Shown here in pieces: positions 1 to 5,141 of a DNA stretch of 5,141 bases. The DNA is from an uncultured Coriobacteriaceae bacterium (lineage in GTDB: Bacteria > Actinomycetota > Coriobacteriia > Coriobacteriales > Atopobiaceae), in assembly GCA_902766805.1 (NCBI GenBank), contig CACXFF010000312.1:1-5141 (forward strand), in the 5' to 3' direction. A program made the position numbers and the translations under genes. Each line of letters begins with the position of its first letter. Positions within the stretch are counted from its first letter, which is position 1. The notes beneath the pieces were generated by a model. That model ran no database searches and was not told where the DNA came from. It saw nothing but the letters and a program-made list of their open reading frames with translations.

Positions 1-785
1 CTGTCGATGCACAGCACGTCGGCGCCGGCCTCGACCAGCGCGGGCACGCGCTCGGCGTAGTCGCGGGTGTTGATGCCCGCTCCGACGATGTAGCGCTTGT
101 GCTCGTCGAGCAGCTCGTCGGGAAGTGACTTGTGCGAGTCGTAGTCCTTGCGGAAGACCAGCGACATGAGATTGCCCTGGGAGTCCACGATGGGAAGGCA
201 GTTGAGCTTGAGGTCCCAGATGATGTCGTTGGCTTCCTTGAGCGAGGTGGACTCGTCGCCGGTGATGAGCTTGGCGCGCGGCGTCATGAACTCGGACACG
301 AGCTTGGTGGAGGCGTCGCGGCTGGGACGGTAGTCGCGGCTGGTCACGATGCCCAGCAGCTTGCCGTGGCTCGTTCCGTCTGCGGTCACGGGCATGGTGG
401 AGAAGCCGGACTGCTCCTTGAGCGCCATGACCTGGCCCAGGTTCATGTCGGGCGTGAGGTTGCAGACGCTCTCGACGAAGCCCGCCTTGGAGGCCTTGAC
501 CTCGCGCACCATGGCCGCCTCGTCTTCCACGCTCTGCGACCCAAAGATGAAGGACAGGCCGCCTTCTTGCGCGAGCGCCACAGCCAGACGCGGACCAGAG
601 ACCGACTGCATGATGGCAGAGACCATGGGGATGTTGAGTGTGATGGAAGACGCCTCGCCGCGCTTGAAGCGCACGAGCGGCGTCTCGAGCGTCACGTTGG
701 CAGGGATGCATTCTGCGCTGGAATAACCCGGCACGAGCAGATACTCAGAGAAGGTCCTGGATTCGTCCTGGAAAAAGATTGCCAT
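1..785 (-). CDS. guaB: IMP dehydrogenase, N-terminal 261 residues (3' end beyond left edge)
   Basis: IMP dehydrogenase oxidises IMP to XMP with NAD+, the committed step of guanine nucleotide synthesis in the cytoplasm. The frame is open from the ATG at 785-783 to the window edge, giving 261 full codons. The protein opens with MAIFFQDESRTFSEYLLVPG, the family's 'TFxxxLLVPGYS' entry. NIPMVSAIMQSVS follows at residues 51-63 in place of the usual 'PxxSAAMDTVTE'. Two CBS-type regulatory domains lie at about 105-155 (with GIVTSRDY at 145-152) and 165-217 (with MTPRAKLIT and LPIVD). The barrel resumes with VGAGINTRDYAERVPALVEAGADVLCID, matching the family's 'GxxxxxxxR...LxxAGxDxxxxD' segment. The catalytic cysteine loop and the flap would lie beyond the edge and cannot be checked. 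The start is supported by AAAGGGG at 793-799, 7 nt upstream of the ATG. A promoter of its own is likely at 848-856. It is divergent from textbook GuaB in the MQSVS and FGSQS motifs, so a GuaB-like paralogue remains possible. Confidence 0.9.
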   Translation of the reverse strand, partial: MAIFFQDESRTFSEYLLVPGYSSAECIPANVTLETPLVRFKRGEASSITLNIPMVSAIMQSVSGPRLAVALAQEGGLSFIFGSQSVEDEAAMVREVKASKAGFVESVCNLTPDMNLGQVMALKEQSGFSTMPVTADGTSHGKLLGIVTSRDYRPSRDASTKLVSEFMTPRAKLITGDESTSLKEANDIIWDLKLNCLPIVDSQGNLMSLVFRKDYDSHKSLPDELLDEHKRYIVGAGINTRDYAERVPALVEAGADVLCID

Positions 786-792
786 GCGACTG

Positions 793-799
793 CCCCTTT
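793..799 (-). promoter_or_regulatory. Shine-Dalgarno sequence of guaB
   Basis: The minus strand reads AAAGGGG, then 7 nt, then ATG at 785-783. This spacing is close to optimal. It fixes the start that gives the family-like N-terminus MAIFFQDESRTFSEY. Confidence 0.7.
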
Positions 800-847
800 C
801 GCCCGTGCGCCAGCGCCGCTCGCCGACCACAAAACAACGTTGGAAGG

Positions 848-856
848 ATTGTATCA
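848..856 (-). promoter_or_regulatory. Extended -10 promoter candidate for guaB
   Basis: The minus strand reads TGATACAAT, which is a TGn extension followed by TACAAT, one base from the TATAAT consensus. No -35 hexamer is seen at the usual 16-18 nt. A CTGACA at 877-882 is 23 nt away, too far for a standard sigma-70 spacer. An extended -10 can act without a -35, which fits. Transcription would start near 841 and leave a leader of about 55 nt before the guaB ATG. The site lies between the terminator-like repeat and guaB, where a promoter is expected. It rests on a single motif in a short AT-richer patch, with no experimental support. Confidence 0.55.
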
Positions 857-890
857 GGACGCGTGAGGCTTCGCGCTGTCAGGCCGAAGG

Positions 891-971
891 TGGCACATTT
901 CTCTTTAAGACAAGTCTGCCGCCCCCAACCTGTCCTTGAGGGCGGCAGACTTGCCTGAGAGATGTGTGCCA
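891..971 (-). terminator. Two-tier inverted repeat, probable terminator of the ileS-lspA-rluD-glycosyltransferase unit
   Basis: The inner stem is perfect over 14 bp: CAAGTCTGCCGCCC at 911-924 pairs with GGGCGGCAGACTTG at 940-953 around a 15 nt loop. An outer pair of arms (891-904 and 958-971) matches at 12 of 14 positions, with one further G-U pair. The arms are separated from the inner stem by 6 nt on one side and 4 nt on the other. The structure begins 5 nt after the glycosyltransferase stop codon. On the minus strand the inner stem is followed by TCTTAAAG, a weak U-tract. An intrinsic terminator is therefore plausible, but not textbook. The outer arms are unusual and could instead be a 3' stabilising structure. 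Confidence 0.65.
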
Positions 972-976
972 AAGGG

Positions 977-2305
977 CTAGGCGCTCGCGTCCTCGGGCTG
1001 CGTGCCGACCACGTCGTCGAGCGTGGTGGCCACCGTGTGCTTGGTCGGCACCCACTCGACCTTCTGGAAGAGCGCCTGCACCGTGATGGGGATGTAGGTG
1101 TACATGAAGATCGGGAAGGTGAAGAGGTTCTTGATGATGGCCGAACGCTTCGCGTGGATGTGCGAGTACTCCGAGATGGTGGTGGTGAGCGCCACGATGA
1201 AGAAGGTCGCGTACATCATGGCGAACACCATGAACAGCGAGCCCACGCAGGCACGCAGCTCGTTCGGCGTCGCCAGATAGCCGTGGCTCAGCCAGCCGAG
1301 CACCAGGTAGACGGCATTGATGAGCACGCTCGCCAGCGTGATGAACATGCCCGGCGCGATGGTCATGAACATGTCATAGGACGAGAAGCGCCCCTTGCCC
1401 ATGCCGTTGAACAGGTCGCCCACGTAGCTGAAGAAGATCTGGTAGAAGCCCTTGGTCCAGCGCAGGCGCTGCACCCAGCTCTCGCGCATCGTGATGGGCT
1501 GCTCATCGAAGAACTCCGCCGGGGCGAAGCCGATGCGGATGCCGTTGGTCGCACAGAAGGTGGAGAACTGGATGTCCTCGGTGAGGGTGTGGAAGTCCCA
1601 GCCGTGCATGGCCTCCACGAGGCGGCCGTCCACGCCCCAGCCCGAGCCCGAGATGGCGCAGCTCGTGCCCATGAGCGTGCGCGGGCTGTTGAGGTAGCGC
1701 GCCTCGCGCAGGAACCAGATGGCGTTGGCGGCGCTCACCCACGACGAGTCGAAGTTCTTCGAGTTGCGGTAGCTCGTGAGGGCCAAGAAGCCCTGCTCGA
1801 AGGCGTCGTTCATGATGCTCACGTAGTCGGGCGAGAGCAGGTTGTCGGCGTCGAAGATGATGAAGTCGTCGTAGTATCCCGGCAGCTCGGTGGCGATGCG
1901 GTCGAATGCGTAGTCGAGCACCCAGCTCTTGCCCTTGCGCGCGAGGTCGTTGCGCTCCCACACGATGGCGCCCGCGCGCTCTGCCTCGCCGGCCGTGTCG
2001 TCGGTGCAGGCGTCGGCCACCACGTAGATGTCGATGAGCTCGGCCGGGTAGTTCTGTGCCTTGATGGAGCGCACGAGGTTGCCGATGACCGCCTCCTCGT
2101 TGTGCGCAGCGATCACGAACGCGAAGCGCCGCTTGCGCTCCGCGACCGGGTAGCTCACGAGGCCCTTGTGGAAGAGCGCCTTGAAGAAGTACACGGTCTG
2201 GTAGAAGAAGGCGAAGAAGTACAGCAGGCCCACGATGGTGTTGAAGATCACGATGGGTGTGAGGCCCAGGCTGTTGAAGGTCAAAAACGAGAAGTTGAAC
2301 TGCAT
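977..2305 (-). CDS. Membrane-anchored family 2 glycosyltransferase (processive, EpsO/cellulose-synthase-like)
   Basis: This 442-residue protein transfers sugar from a nucleotide-sugar at the inner face of the membrane, probably building and exporting a polysaccharide. One membrane segment lies at about residues 17-42. The GT-A domain follows, with AAHNEE (66-71), VADACTDDT (96-104, nucleotide binding), the metal-binding DAD within FDADN (152-154), TED (242-244, catalytic base) and QRLRW (279-283, the QxxRW signature of processive synthases). Three hydrophobic segments follow at about 312-338, 354-376 and 392-412. There is no PilZ domain, so c-di-GMP control is not indicated. The AHNEEAVIGN...ADACTDDT wording is like the EpsO-type CESA subfamily as I recall it. 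The ATG at 2305-2303 has AAGG 7 nt upstream, overlapping the rluD stop codon. The gene is last in the operon. The substrate and polymer are unknown: cellulose-like, hyaluronan-like, poly-GlcNAc or a lipid-linked sugar all remain possible. Confidence 0.88.
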   Translation of the reverse strand: MQFNFSFLTFNSLGLTPIVIFNTIVGLLYFFAFFYQTVYFFKALFHKGLVSYPVAERKRRFAFVIAAHNEEAVIGNLVRSIKAQNYPAELIDIYVVADACTDDTAGEAERAGAIVWERNDLARKGKSWVLDYAFDRIATELPGYYDDFIIFDADNLLSPDYVSIMNDAFEQGFLALTSYRNSKNFDSSWVSAANAIWFLREARYLNSPRTLMGTSCAISGSGWGVDGRLVEAMHGWDFHTLTEDIQFSTFCATNGIRIGFAPAEFFDEQPITMRESWVQRLRWTKGFYQIFFSYVGDLFNGMGKGRFSSYDMFMTIAPGMFITLASVLINAVYLVLGWLSHGYLATPNELRACVGSLFMVFAMMYATFFIVALTTTISEYSHIHAKRSAIIKNLFTFPIFMYTYIPITVQALFQKVEWVPTKHTVATTLDDVVGTQPEDASA

Positions 2306-2312
2306 GAATCTG

Positions 2313-2316
2313 CCTT
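2313..2316 (-). promoter_or_regulatory. Shine-Dalgarno of the glycosyltransferase, overlapping the rluD stop codon
   Basis: The minus strand reads TAAGGCAGATTCATG. The TAA is the rluD stop (2317-2315), AAGG shares its last two bases, and the next gene's ATG follows after 7 nt. A ribosome ending rluD would be in place to restart, so translational coupling is likely. Confidence 0.65.
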
Positions 2317-3367
2317 AACTGTCGCGTCTGTCGCGCACGCCCGAGCTGTCGCGCTCGCCCAAGAGCGCGGGCAGGATCTGCTCGCCTGCGGACGTGCGGC
2401 CCGTCGAACGAGCCGCTATGGATTCTAAGGCTTGCGCAAGGTCGTCGGGCAGCGTATCGGCAACCTCCACGGTCTCTCCCGTGCTCGGATGCTCGAAGGC
2501 CACGTGCCAGCTGTGCAGGAACTGGCGCGTGAGACCCAGGTTGAGCTGCGCGTCGCCGTGCCCGTAGAGCGGGTCTCCCACGCACGCGTGGCGTATGTGC
2601 GCCATGTGCACGCGAATCTGGTGGGTGCGCCCGGTGTAGAGGTGGCATTCGAGCAGCGAATAGCCCTCGCCCTTGCGCCCCGGCTCGAAGCGCTCGAGGG
2701 TGCGGAAGGTCGTGATGGCCTGGCGCGCCAGGGGGTCGTCGGTCACCGCCATCTTCAGCCGATCGCGCACGGACCGCGCGATGCCGGACTCGATGCGGCC
2801 TTCGTCCGGAGCCACCATGCCGTGCACGAGCGTGATGTAGCGGCGGTCCAGCGTGCGCAGGCGGATCAGGTCCTGCAGCGCCTGCTGGGTCTCGTCGTCG
2901 AGCGCGGCAAGCATGAGGCCGCTCGTGTCCATGTCCAGGCGATGCACGATGCCCGGGCGGTCCTCCCCCTGCAGGTGGCCCAAATGGTCGTAGCCGTAGC
3001 GCGCGACGAGCGCGTTGGCCAGCGTGTCGTCCACGTGGCCCTGCGCCGGATGGCACACCAGGCCAGGCTGTTTGGAGAGCACGACGAGATGCTCGTCCTC
3101 CCAGCGCACGTCGAGCGGGATCGCAGGGTTGGGGCGCAAAGGGCCCGCCTCCTCGCGCACCGGCACGAGCAGGGCAACCCTGTCGCCGAGGTAGAGGCGT
3201 TCGCTCTTGGCCGTGGCGGAGGTGCCGTTGATCGTGGCCTTGCCGGCCTCGATGAGCTTGGCGCAGGCAGAGCGCGCCGGCGCGCCTTCCAGCGTCGCGA
3301 GGAAGGCATCCAGGCGCATGCCCGCACCGCTCTCGTCCACCATGCCGCTCAGCATACGTTCGGCCAC
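2315..3367 (-). CDS. rluD: RluD-type 23S rRNA pseudouridine synthase
   Basis: This enzyme isomerises specific uridines of 23S rRNA to pseudouridine. E. coli RluD acts on helix 69 (1911, 1915, 1917). The protein has 350 residues. An S4-like RNA-binding region covers about 16-70 (MRLDAFLATL, then the ATINGTSA and LYLGDRV turns). The catalytic domain contains VVLSKQPGLVCHP (95-107), the signature GIVHRLDMDTSGLML (139-153) with catalytic Asp145, and YTGRTHQIRVHMAHI (244-258) followed by GDPLYG. These mark the RluA/RluC/RluD family. The S4 domain excludes RluA, but RluC or a generic RluD-like enzyme of the Gram-positive YlyB type cannot be excluded. The GTG start (3367-3365) follows AGGAGG by 4 nt. 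An ATG four codons later would sit 16 nt from that site, so GTG is preferred. The last 30 or so residues are a polar Arg/Ser/Asp tail with no recognised domain. The gene is 22 nt after lspA and 9 nt before the glycosyltransferase. Confidence 0.92.
   Translation of the reverse strand: MAERMLSGMVDESGAGMRLDAFLATLEGAPARSACAKLIEAGKATINGTSATAKSERLYLGDRVALLVPVREEAGPLRPNPAIPLDVRWEDEHLVVLSKQPGLVCHPAQGHVDDTLANALVARYGYDHLGHLQGEDRPGIVHRLDMDTSGLMLAALDDETQQALQDLIRLRTLDRRYITLVHGMVAPDEGRIESGIARSVRDRLKMAVTDDPLARQAITTFRTLERFEPGRKGEGYSLLECHLYTGRTHQIRVHMAHIRHACVGDPLYGHGDAQLNLGLTRQFLHSWHVAFEHPSTGETVEVADTLPDDLAQALESIAARSTGRTSAGEQILPALLGERDSSGVRDRRDS
2319..2353 (-). repeat. Three copies of CGCGACAG inside the end of rluD
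   Basis: The octamer CGCGACAG (minus strand) occurs at 2319-2326, 2328-2335 and 2346-2353. The offsets are 9 and 18 bp, so every copy is in the same frame. It encodes Arg-Asp-Ser or Arg-Asp-Arg in the tail RDSSGVRDRRDS. This looks like small in-frame slippage at a gene end. It could also be chance in GC-rich sequence. Confidence 0.5.
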
Positions 3368-3371
3368 AGCT

Positions 3372-3377
3372 CCTCCT
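3372..3377 (-). promoter_or_regulatory. Shine-Dalgarno deciding the rluD GTG start
   Basis: The minus strand reads AGGAGG, then AGCT, then GTG. This is a perfect core 4 nt from the GTG. A GAGGAG one repeat unit further upstream gives 5 nt spacing. The alternative ATG at 3355-3353 is too far away, which favours the GTG. Confidence 0.65.
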
Positions 3378-3389
3378 CGTCCTCGGGCG

Positions 3390-3893
3390 CTAGCGCGCCT
3401 GGCCGTCGCGGCGCGAGCTGAGCAGTATCACGGCCAAGCTCACGGCCACGCCACAGGTGACCGCGATGTCAGCCACGTTGAACACCGGGAAGTCGACGAA
3501 GGTCGTCGCGAGGAAGTCCGTGACTTGGCCCGACACCACGCGGTCGATCATATTGCCGATCCCGCCGCCCGCCACGGCCGAGAGCCCAAAGATGGCCGCG
3601 AGCGGCAGCTCCTCGTCGAACCAGAACCACAGCCCGATCCCGACGCAGATGAGCACCGCGAGCACGGTGAAGAGCAGCGTGGCGCCACCACCCGCGCCGA
3701 TACTGAAGGCGGCTCCGGTGTTGAAGACCAAGCGCACGTCCAGCACGCCGGGGATGAGGTGGAAGGGCAGCTGCCCCGCCTCTGCGGCGCTCAGGACGAG
3801 GTTTTTGGTCCACTGGTCGGCCACCACGACGGCGCCGCCCACCCCAAAGAGGGTGAGCAGGCGCCGTGCGCGGATGGCAGATGACACGGCCAC
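3390..3893 (-). CDS. lspA: Lipoprotein signal peptidase (signal peptidase II)
   Basis: This inner-membrane aspartyl protease removes the signal peptide from diacylglyceryl-prolipoproteins at the lipobox cysteine. The protein has 167 residues, normal for LspA (about 150-170). Four hydrophobic segments lie at about 11-27, 71-91, 97-113 and 139-159. Family motifs in order are ADQWTK (26-30), VFNTGAAFSI (56-65), GGGIGNMIDRVVSGQVTDFL (109-128) and FPVFNVADIAVTCG (135-148). The catalytic pair is Asp117 (GNxxDR) and Asp142 (FNxAD); both are present, so the enzyme should be active and a target of globomycin-type inhibitors. The GTG start at 3893-3891 is 6 nt after the ileS stop, with AAGG 10 nt upstream inside the end of ileS. 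A second GTG two codons in is also possible. ileS-lspA-rluD adjacency is a common bacterial arrangement. Confidence 0.96.
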   Translation of the reverse strand: MAVSSAIRARRLLTLFGVGGAVVVADQWTKNLVLSAAEAGQLPFHLIPGVLDVRLVFNTGAAFSIGAGGGATLLFTVLAVLICVGIGLWFWFDEELPLAAIFGLSAVAGGGIGNMIDRVVSGQVTDFLATTFVDFPVFNVADIAVTCGVAVSLAVILLSSRRDGQAR

Positions 3894-3899
3894 GACCGA

Positions 3900-5141
3900 C
3901 TACGCCTTGGCCACGGCGTCGCTGCAGCGCGGGCACAGCCCGTCTTCGCCGAGCTCACGCCAGTTCCAGCAGCGCGGGCACTTGTGGCCCTGAGCGGCCT
4001 CGGCGGCCACGCTGAGCTCCTCGCCCAGGGACAGGTGCACGTGGGCGCACACGAGAGCTTCGGCCAGAGCCTCCTCACCCACCGTCGCGAGGGTGTCGAG
4101 CAGCTCCTGCGGAGCGCAGACCGCGGCACAGGTCGCCTGCGTGGTCTTCTCCTCGAACGCATCGGAGGTGGAGGCCTCCTCGTAGGCCTTGGTGAAGGCG
4201 TCGCGCACCTCCATCAGCGCCTCGTAGGCGGGCAGCAGCGCAGCGCGCTCGGCCTCGCCCATCGGCGCCTGGTACCAATCGAGCAGCGCGGCGTACTCCT
4301 GGCCGTCCTTGAGGGCGGCAGGCAGGTAAGCCATGGCCTCGTCGCAGGTGTAGACGAGGATGGGCTGCAGGTCGTGGACCAGCATGGACAGGATCTGGGC
4401 CCAAGCGGTCTGGGCGCTGCGACGCTCACGGCCGTCGCGCGCGCCGCAGTACATGCGGTCCTTGGTCGCGTTCAGGTAGCCGTTGGACAGCTCGGTGACC
4501 AGGTCGTAGAGGGTGCGGTACACGACGTTGAAGCGGTATTCGCCGTAGGCGCGCTCCACCGTGGCGTGGGCGTCGCTCACGCGGGCGAGCACGAGGCGGT
4601 CATAGGCCTCCATCTCGTCGAGCGACACCGCCATGGTCGCCGGGTCGAACTGGCCCTCCAGCTCGCCAAGCAGGAAGCGGATCGTGTTGCGGAAGCGACG
4701 GTAAGCGTCGCCCACGCGGTCCAGGATCTGCCCGTCGCAGGGCACGTCCACGCTCGTGTCGACCGAGGCCACCCACAGGCGCAGGACGTCGGCGCCACGC
4801 TTGTCGCACTCGGCGTTGGGGTCGATCACGTTGCCGAGCGACTTGGACATCTTGCGGCCCTTGCCGTCGAGGGTGAAGCCCTGGCTCACGACGGACTTGT
4901 AAGGGGCCTTGTCGTAGGCGCCCACGCTCGTCATGAGCGACGACATGAACCAGCCGCGGTGCTGGTCGGAGCCCTCCAGGTACATGTCGGCCGGGAAGCT
5001 GAGGTAGTCGCGGTGGCGGCAGACGGCGGTATGGGAGACGCCGGAGTCCCACCACACGTCGCGGATGTCGGGGTTGGCCTTGAGATGGTGGCCGCCGCAC
5101 GAGGGGCAGACGCAGGCGTCGCCCAGGTAGTCGGCGGGGTC
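3900..5141 (-). CDS. ileS: Isoleucyl-tRNA synthetase, C-terminal 413 residues (5' end beyond right edge)
   Basis: Isoleucyl-tRNA synthetase is a class I enzyme that charges tRNA-Ile in the cytoplasm. The frame is open to the right edge, so the true start, the HIGH motif and most of the editing domain (roughly 500 residues, judged from usual length) lie outside. Visible residues 10-17 (CVCPSCGG) form a possible metal-binding knuckle. They are followed by DVWWDSGVSH (28-37; the family usually has DVWFDSG), DMYLEGSDQHRGWFMSS (52-68) and the KMSKS ATP-binding loop at 97-101 followed by LGNVIDP. A helical anticodon-binding domain follows, at about 165-330. The end carries a zinc knuckle, CPRC...CPRC with cysteines at 388, 391, 403 and 406, which in IleRS supports tRNA aminoacylation. 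The protein ends VAKA, with the TAG at 3902-3900. This distinguishes it from ValRS and LeuRS. Any T-box or leader control would lie upstream, out of view. Confidence 0.96.
   Translation of the reverse strand, partial: DPADYLGDACVCPSCGGHHLKANPDIRDVWWDSGVSHTAVCRHRDYLSFPADMYLEGSDQHRGWFMSSLMTSVGAYDKAPYKSVVSQGFTLDGKGRKMSKSLGNVIDPNAECDKRGADVLRLWVASVDTSVDVPCDGQILDRVGDAYRRFRNTIRFLLGELEGQFDPATMAVSLDEMEAYDRLVLARVSDAHATVERAYGEYRFNVVYRTLYDLVTELSNGYLNATKDRMYCGARDGRERRSAQTAWAQILSMLVHDLQPILVYTCDEAMAYLPAALKDGQEYAALLDWYQAPMGEAERAALLPAYEALMEVRDAFTKAYEEASTSDAFEEKTTQATCAAVCAPQELLDTLATVGEEALAEALVCAHVHLSLGEELSVAAEAAQGHKCPRCWNWRELGEDGLCPRCSDAVAKA

Noticed and set aside
786..847. Possible purine riboswitch or other leader RNA ahead of guaB
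   Set aside because: The inferred leader is only about 55 nt, too short for a known purine-type riboswitch, and I see no conserved aptamer pattern in it.
132..866. A 244-codon plus-strand frame opposite guaB
   Set aside because: The minus strand encodes a clear IMP dehydrogenase here. The plus-strand translation has no family signature, and it runs through the guaB promoter region.
877..882. CTGACA as a -35 box for guaB
   Set aside because: It is 23 nt from the -10 candidate, outside the normal 16-18 nt spacing.
962..2428. A 488-codon open frame on the plus strand opposite the glycosyltransferase
   Set aside because: Its translation is low-complexity (rich in Val, Glu, Arg, His, Ala) with no family motif. 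The minus-strand frame over the same bases has complete GT2 motifs. Long antisense frames are expected in GC-rich coding DNA.
1503..3056. A 517-codon minus-strand frame spanning parts of rluD and the glycosyltransferase
   Set aside because: The translation is Arg/Ala/Gly/His-rich with no recognisable domain, and it crosses the boundary of two well-supported genes in a different frame.
2432..3421. A 329-codon plus-strand frame opposite rluD
   Set aside because: Same composition artefact: Arg/Val/His/Ala-rich with no motif, and rluD fully explains the region.

Overview
The window looks like ordinary chromosomal DNA from a GC-rich bacterium. The style of the proteins (the IleRS with a C-terminal zinc knuckle, the 'TFSEYLLVPGYSS' type of IMP dehydrogenase) and the ileS-lspA-rluD order suggest a Gram-positive actinobacterium, perhaps a member of the Coriobacteriia such as an Olsenella, Atopobium or Collinsella relative. 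That placement is an inference from recall, not a search result. All five genes are on the minus strand, so transcription runs from right to left.

Right to left, the layout is as follows. The C-terminal 413 codons of isoleucyl-tRNA synthetase (ileS) run in from beyond the right edge. Then come signal peptidase II (lspA) 6 nt after the ileS stop, an RluD-type 23S rRNA pseudouridine synthase 22 nt after lspA, and a membrane-bound family 2 glycosyltransferase 9 nt after rluD. The tight spacings and the Shine-Dalgarno sequences lying in or next to the preceding stop codons indicate one co-transcribed, probably translationally coupled unit. It ends in a strong two-tier inverted repeat at 891-971, which probably includes the terminator. 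After that, an extended -10 promoter (848-856) and a 5' leader of about 55 nt introduce guaB (IMP dehydrogenase), which runs off the left edge after 261 codons.

Functionally, ileS, lspA and rluD serve tRNA charging, lipoprotein maturation and ribosome maturation, a common housekeeping grouping. The glycosyltransferase is the accessory member: it has all the motifs of a processive, membrane-embedded polysaccharide synthase, but its product cannot be told from sequence. guaB is a separate unit for guanine nucleotide synthesis.

I found no mobile element, CRISPR array, RNA gene or clear novel system. The points most worth a second look are the two-tier hairpin, the orphan glycosyltransferase at the end of a housekeeping operon, and the divergent IMP dehydrogenase N-terminal region.
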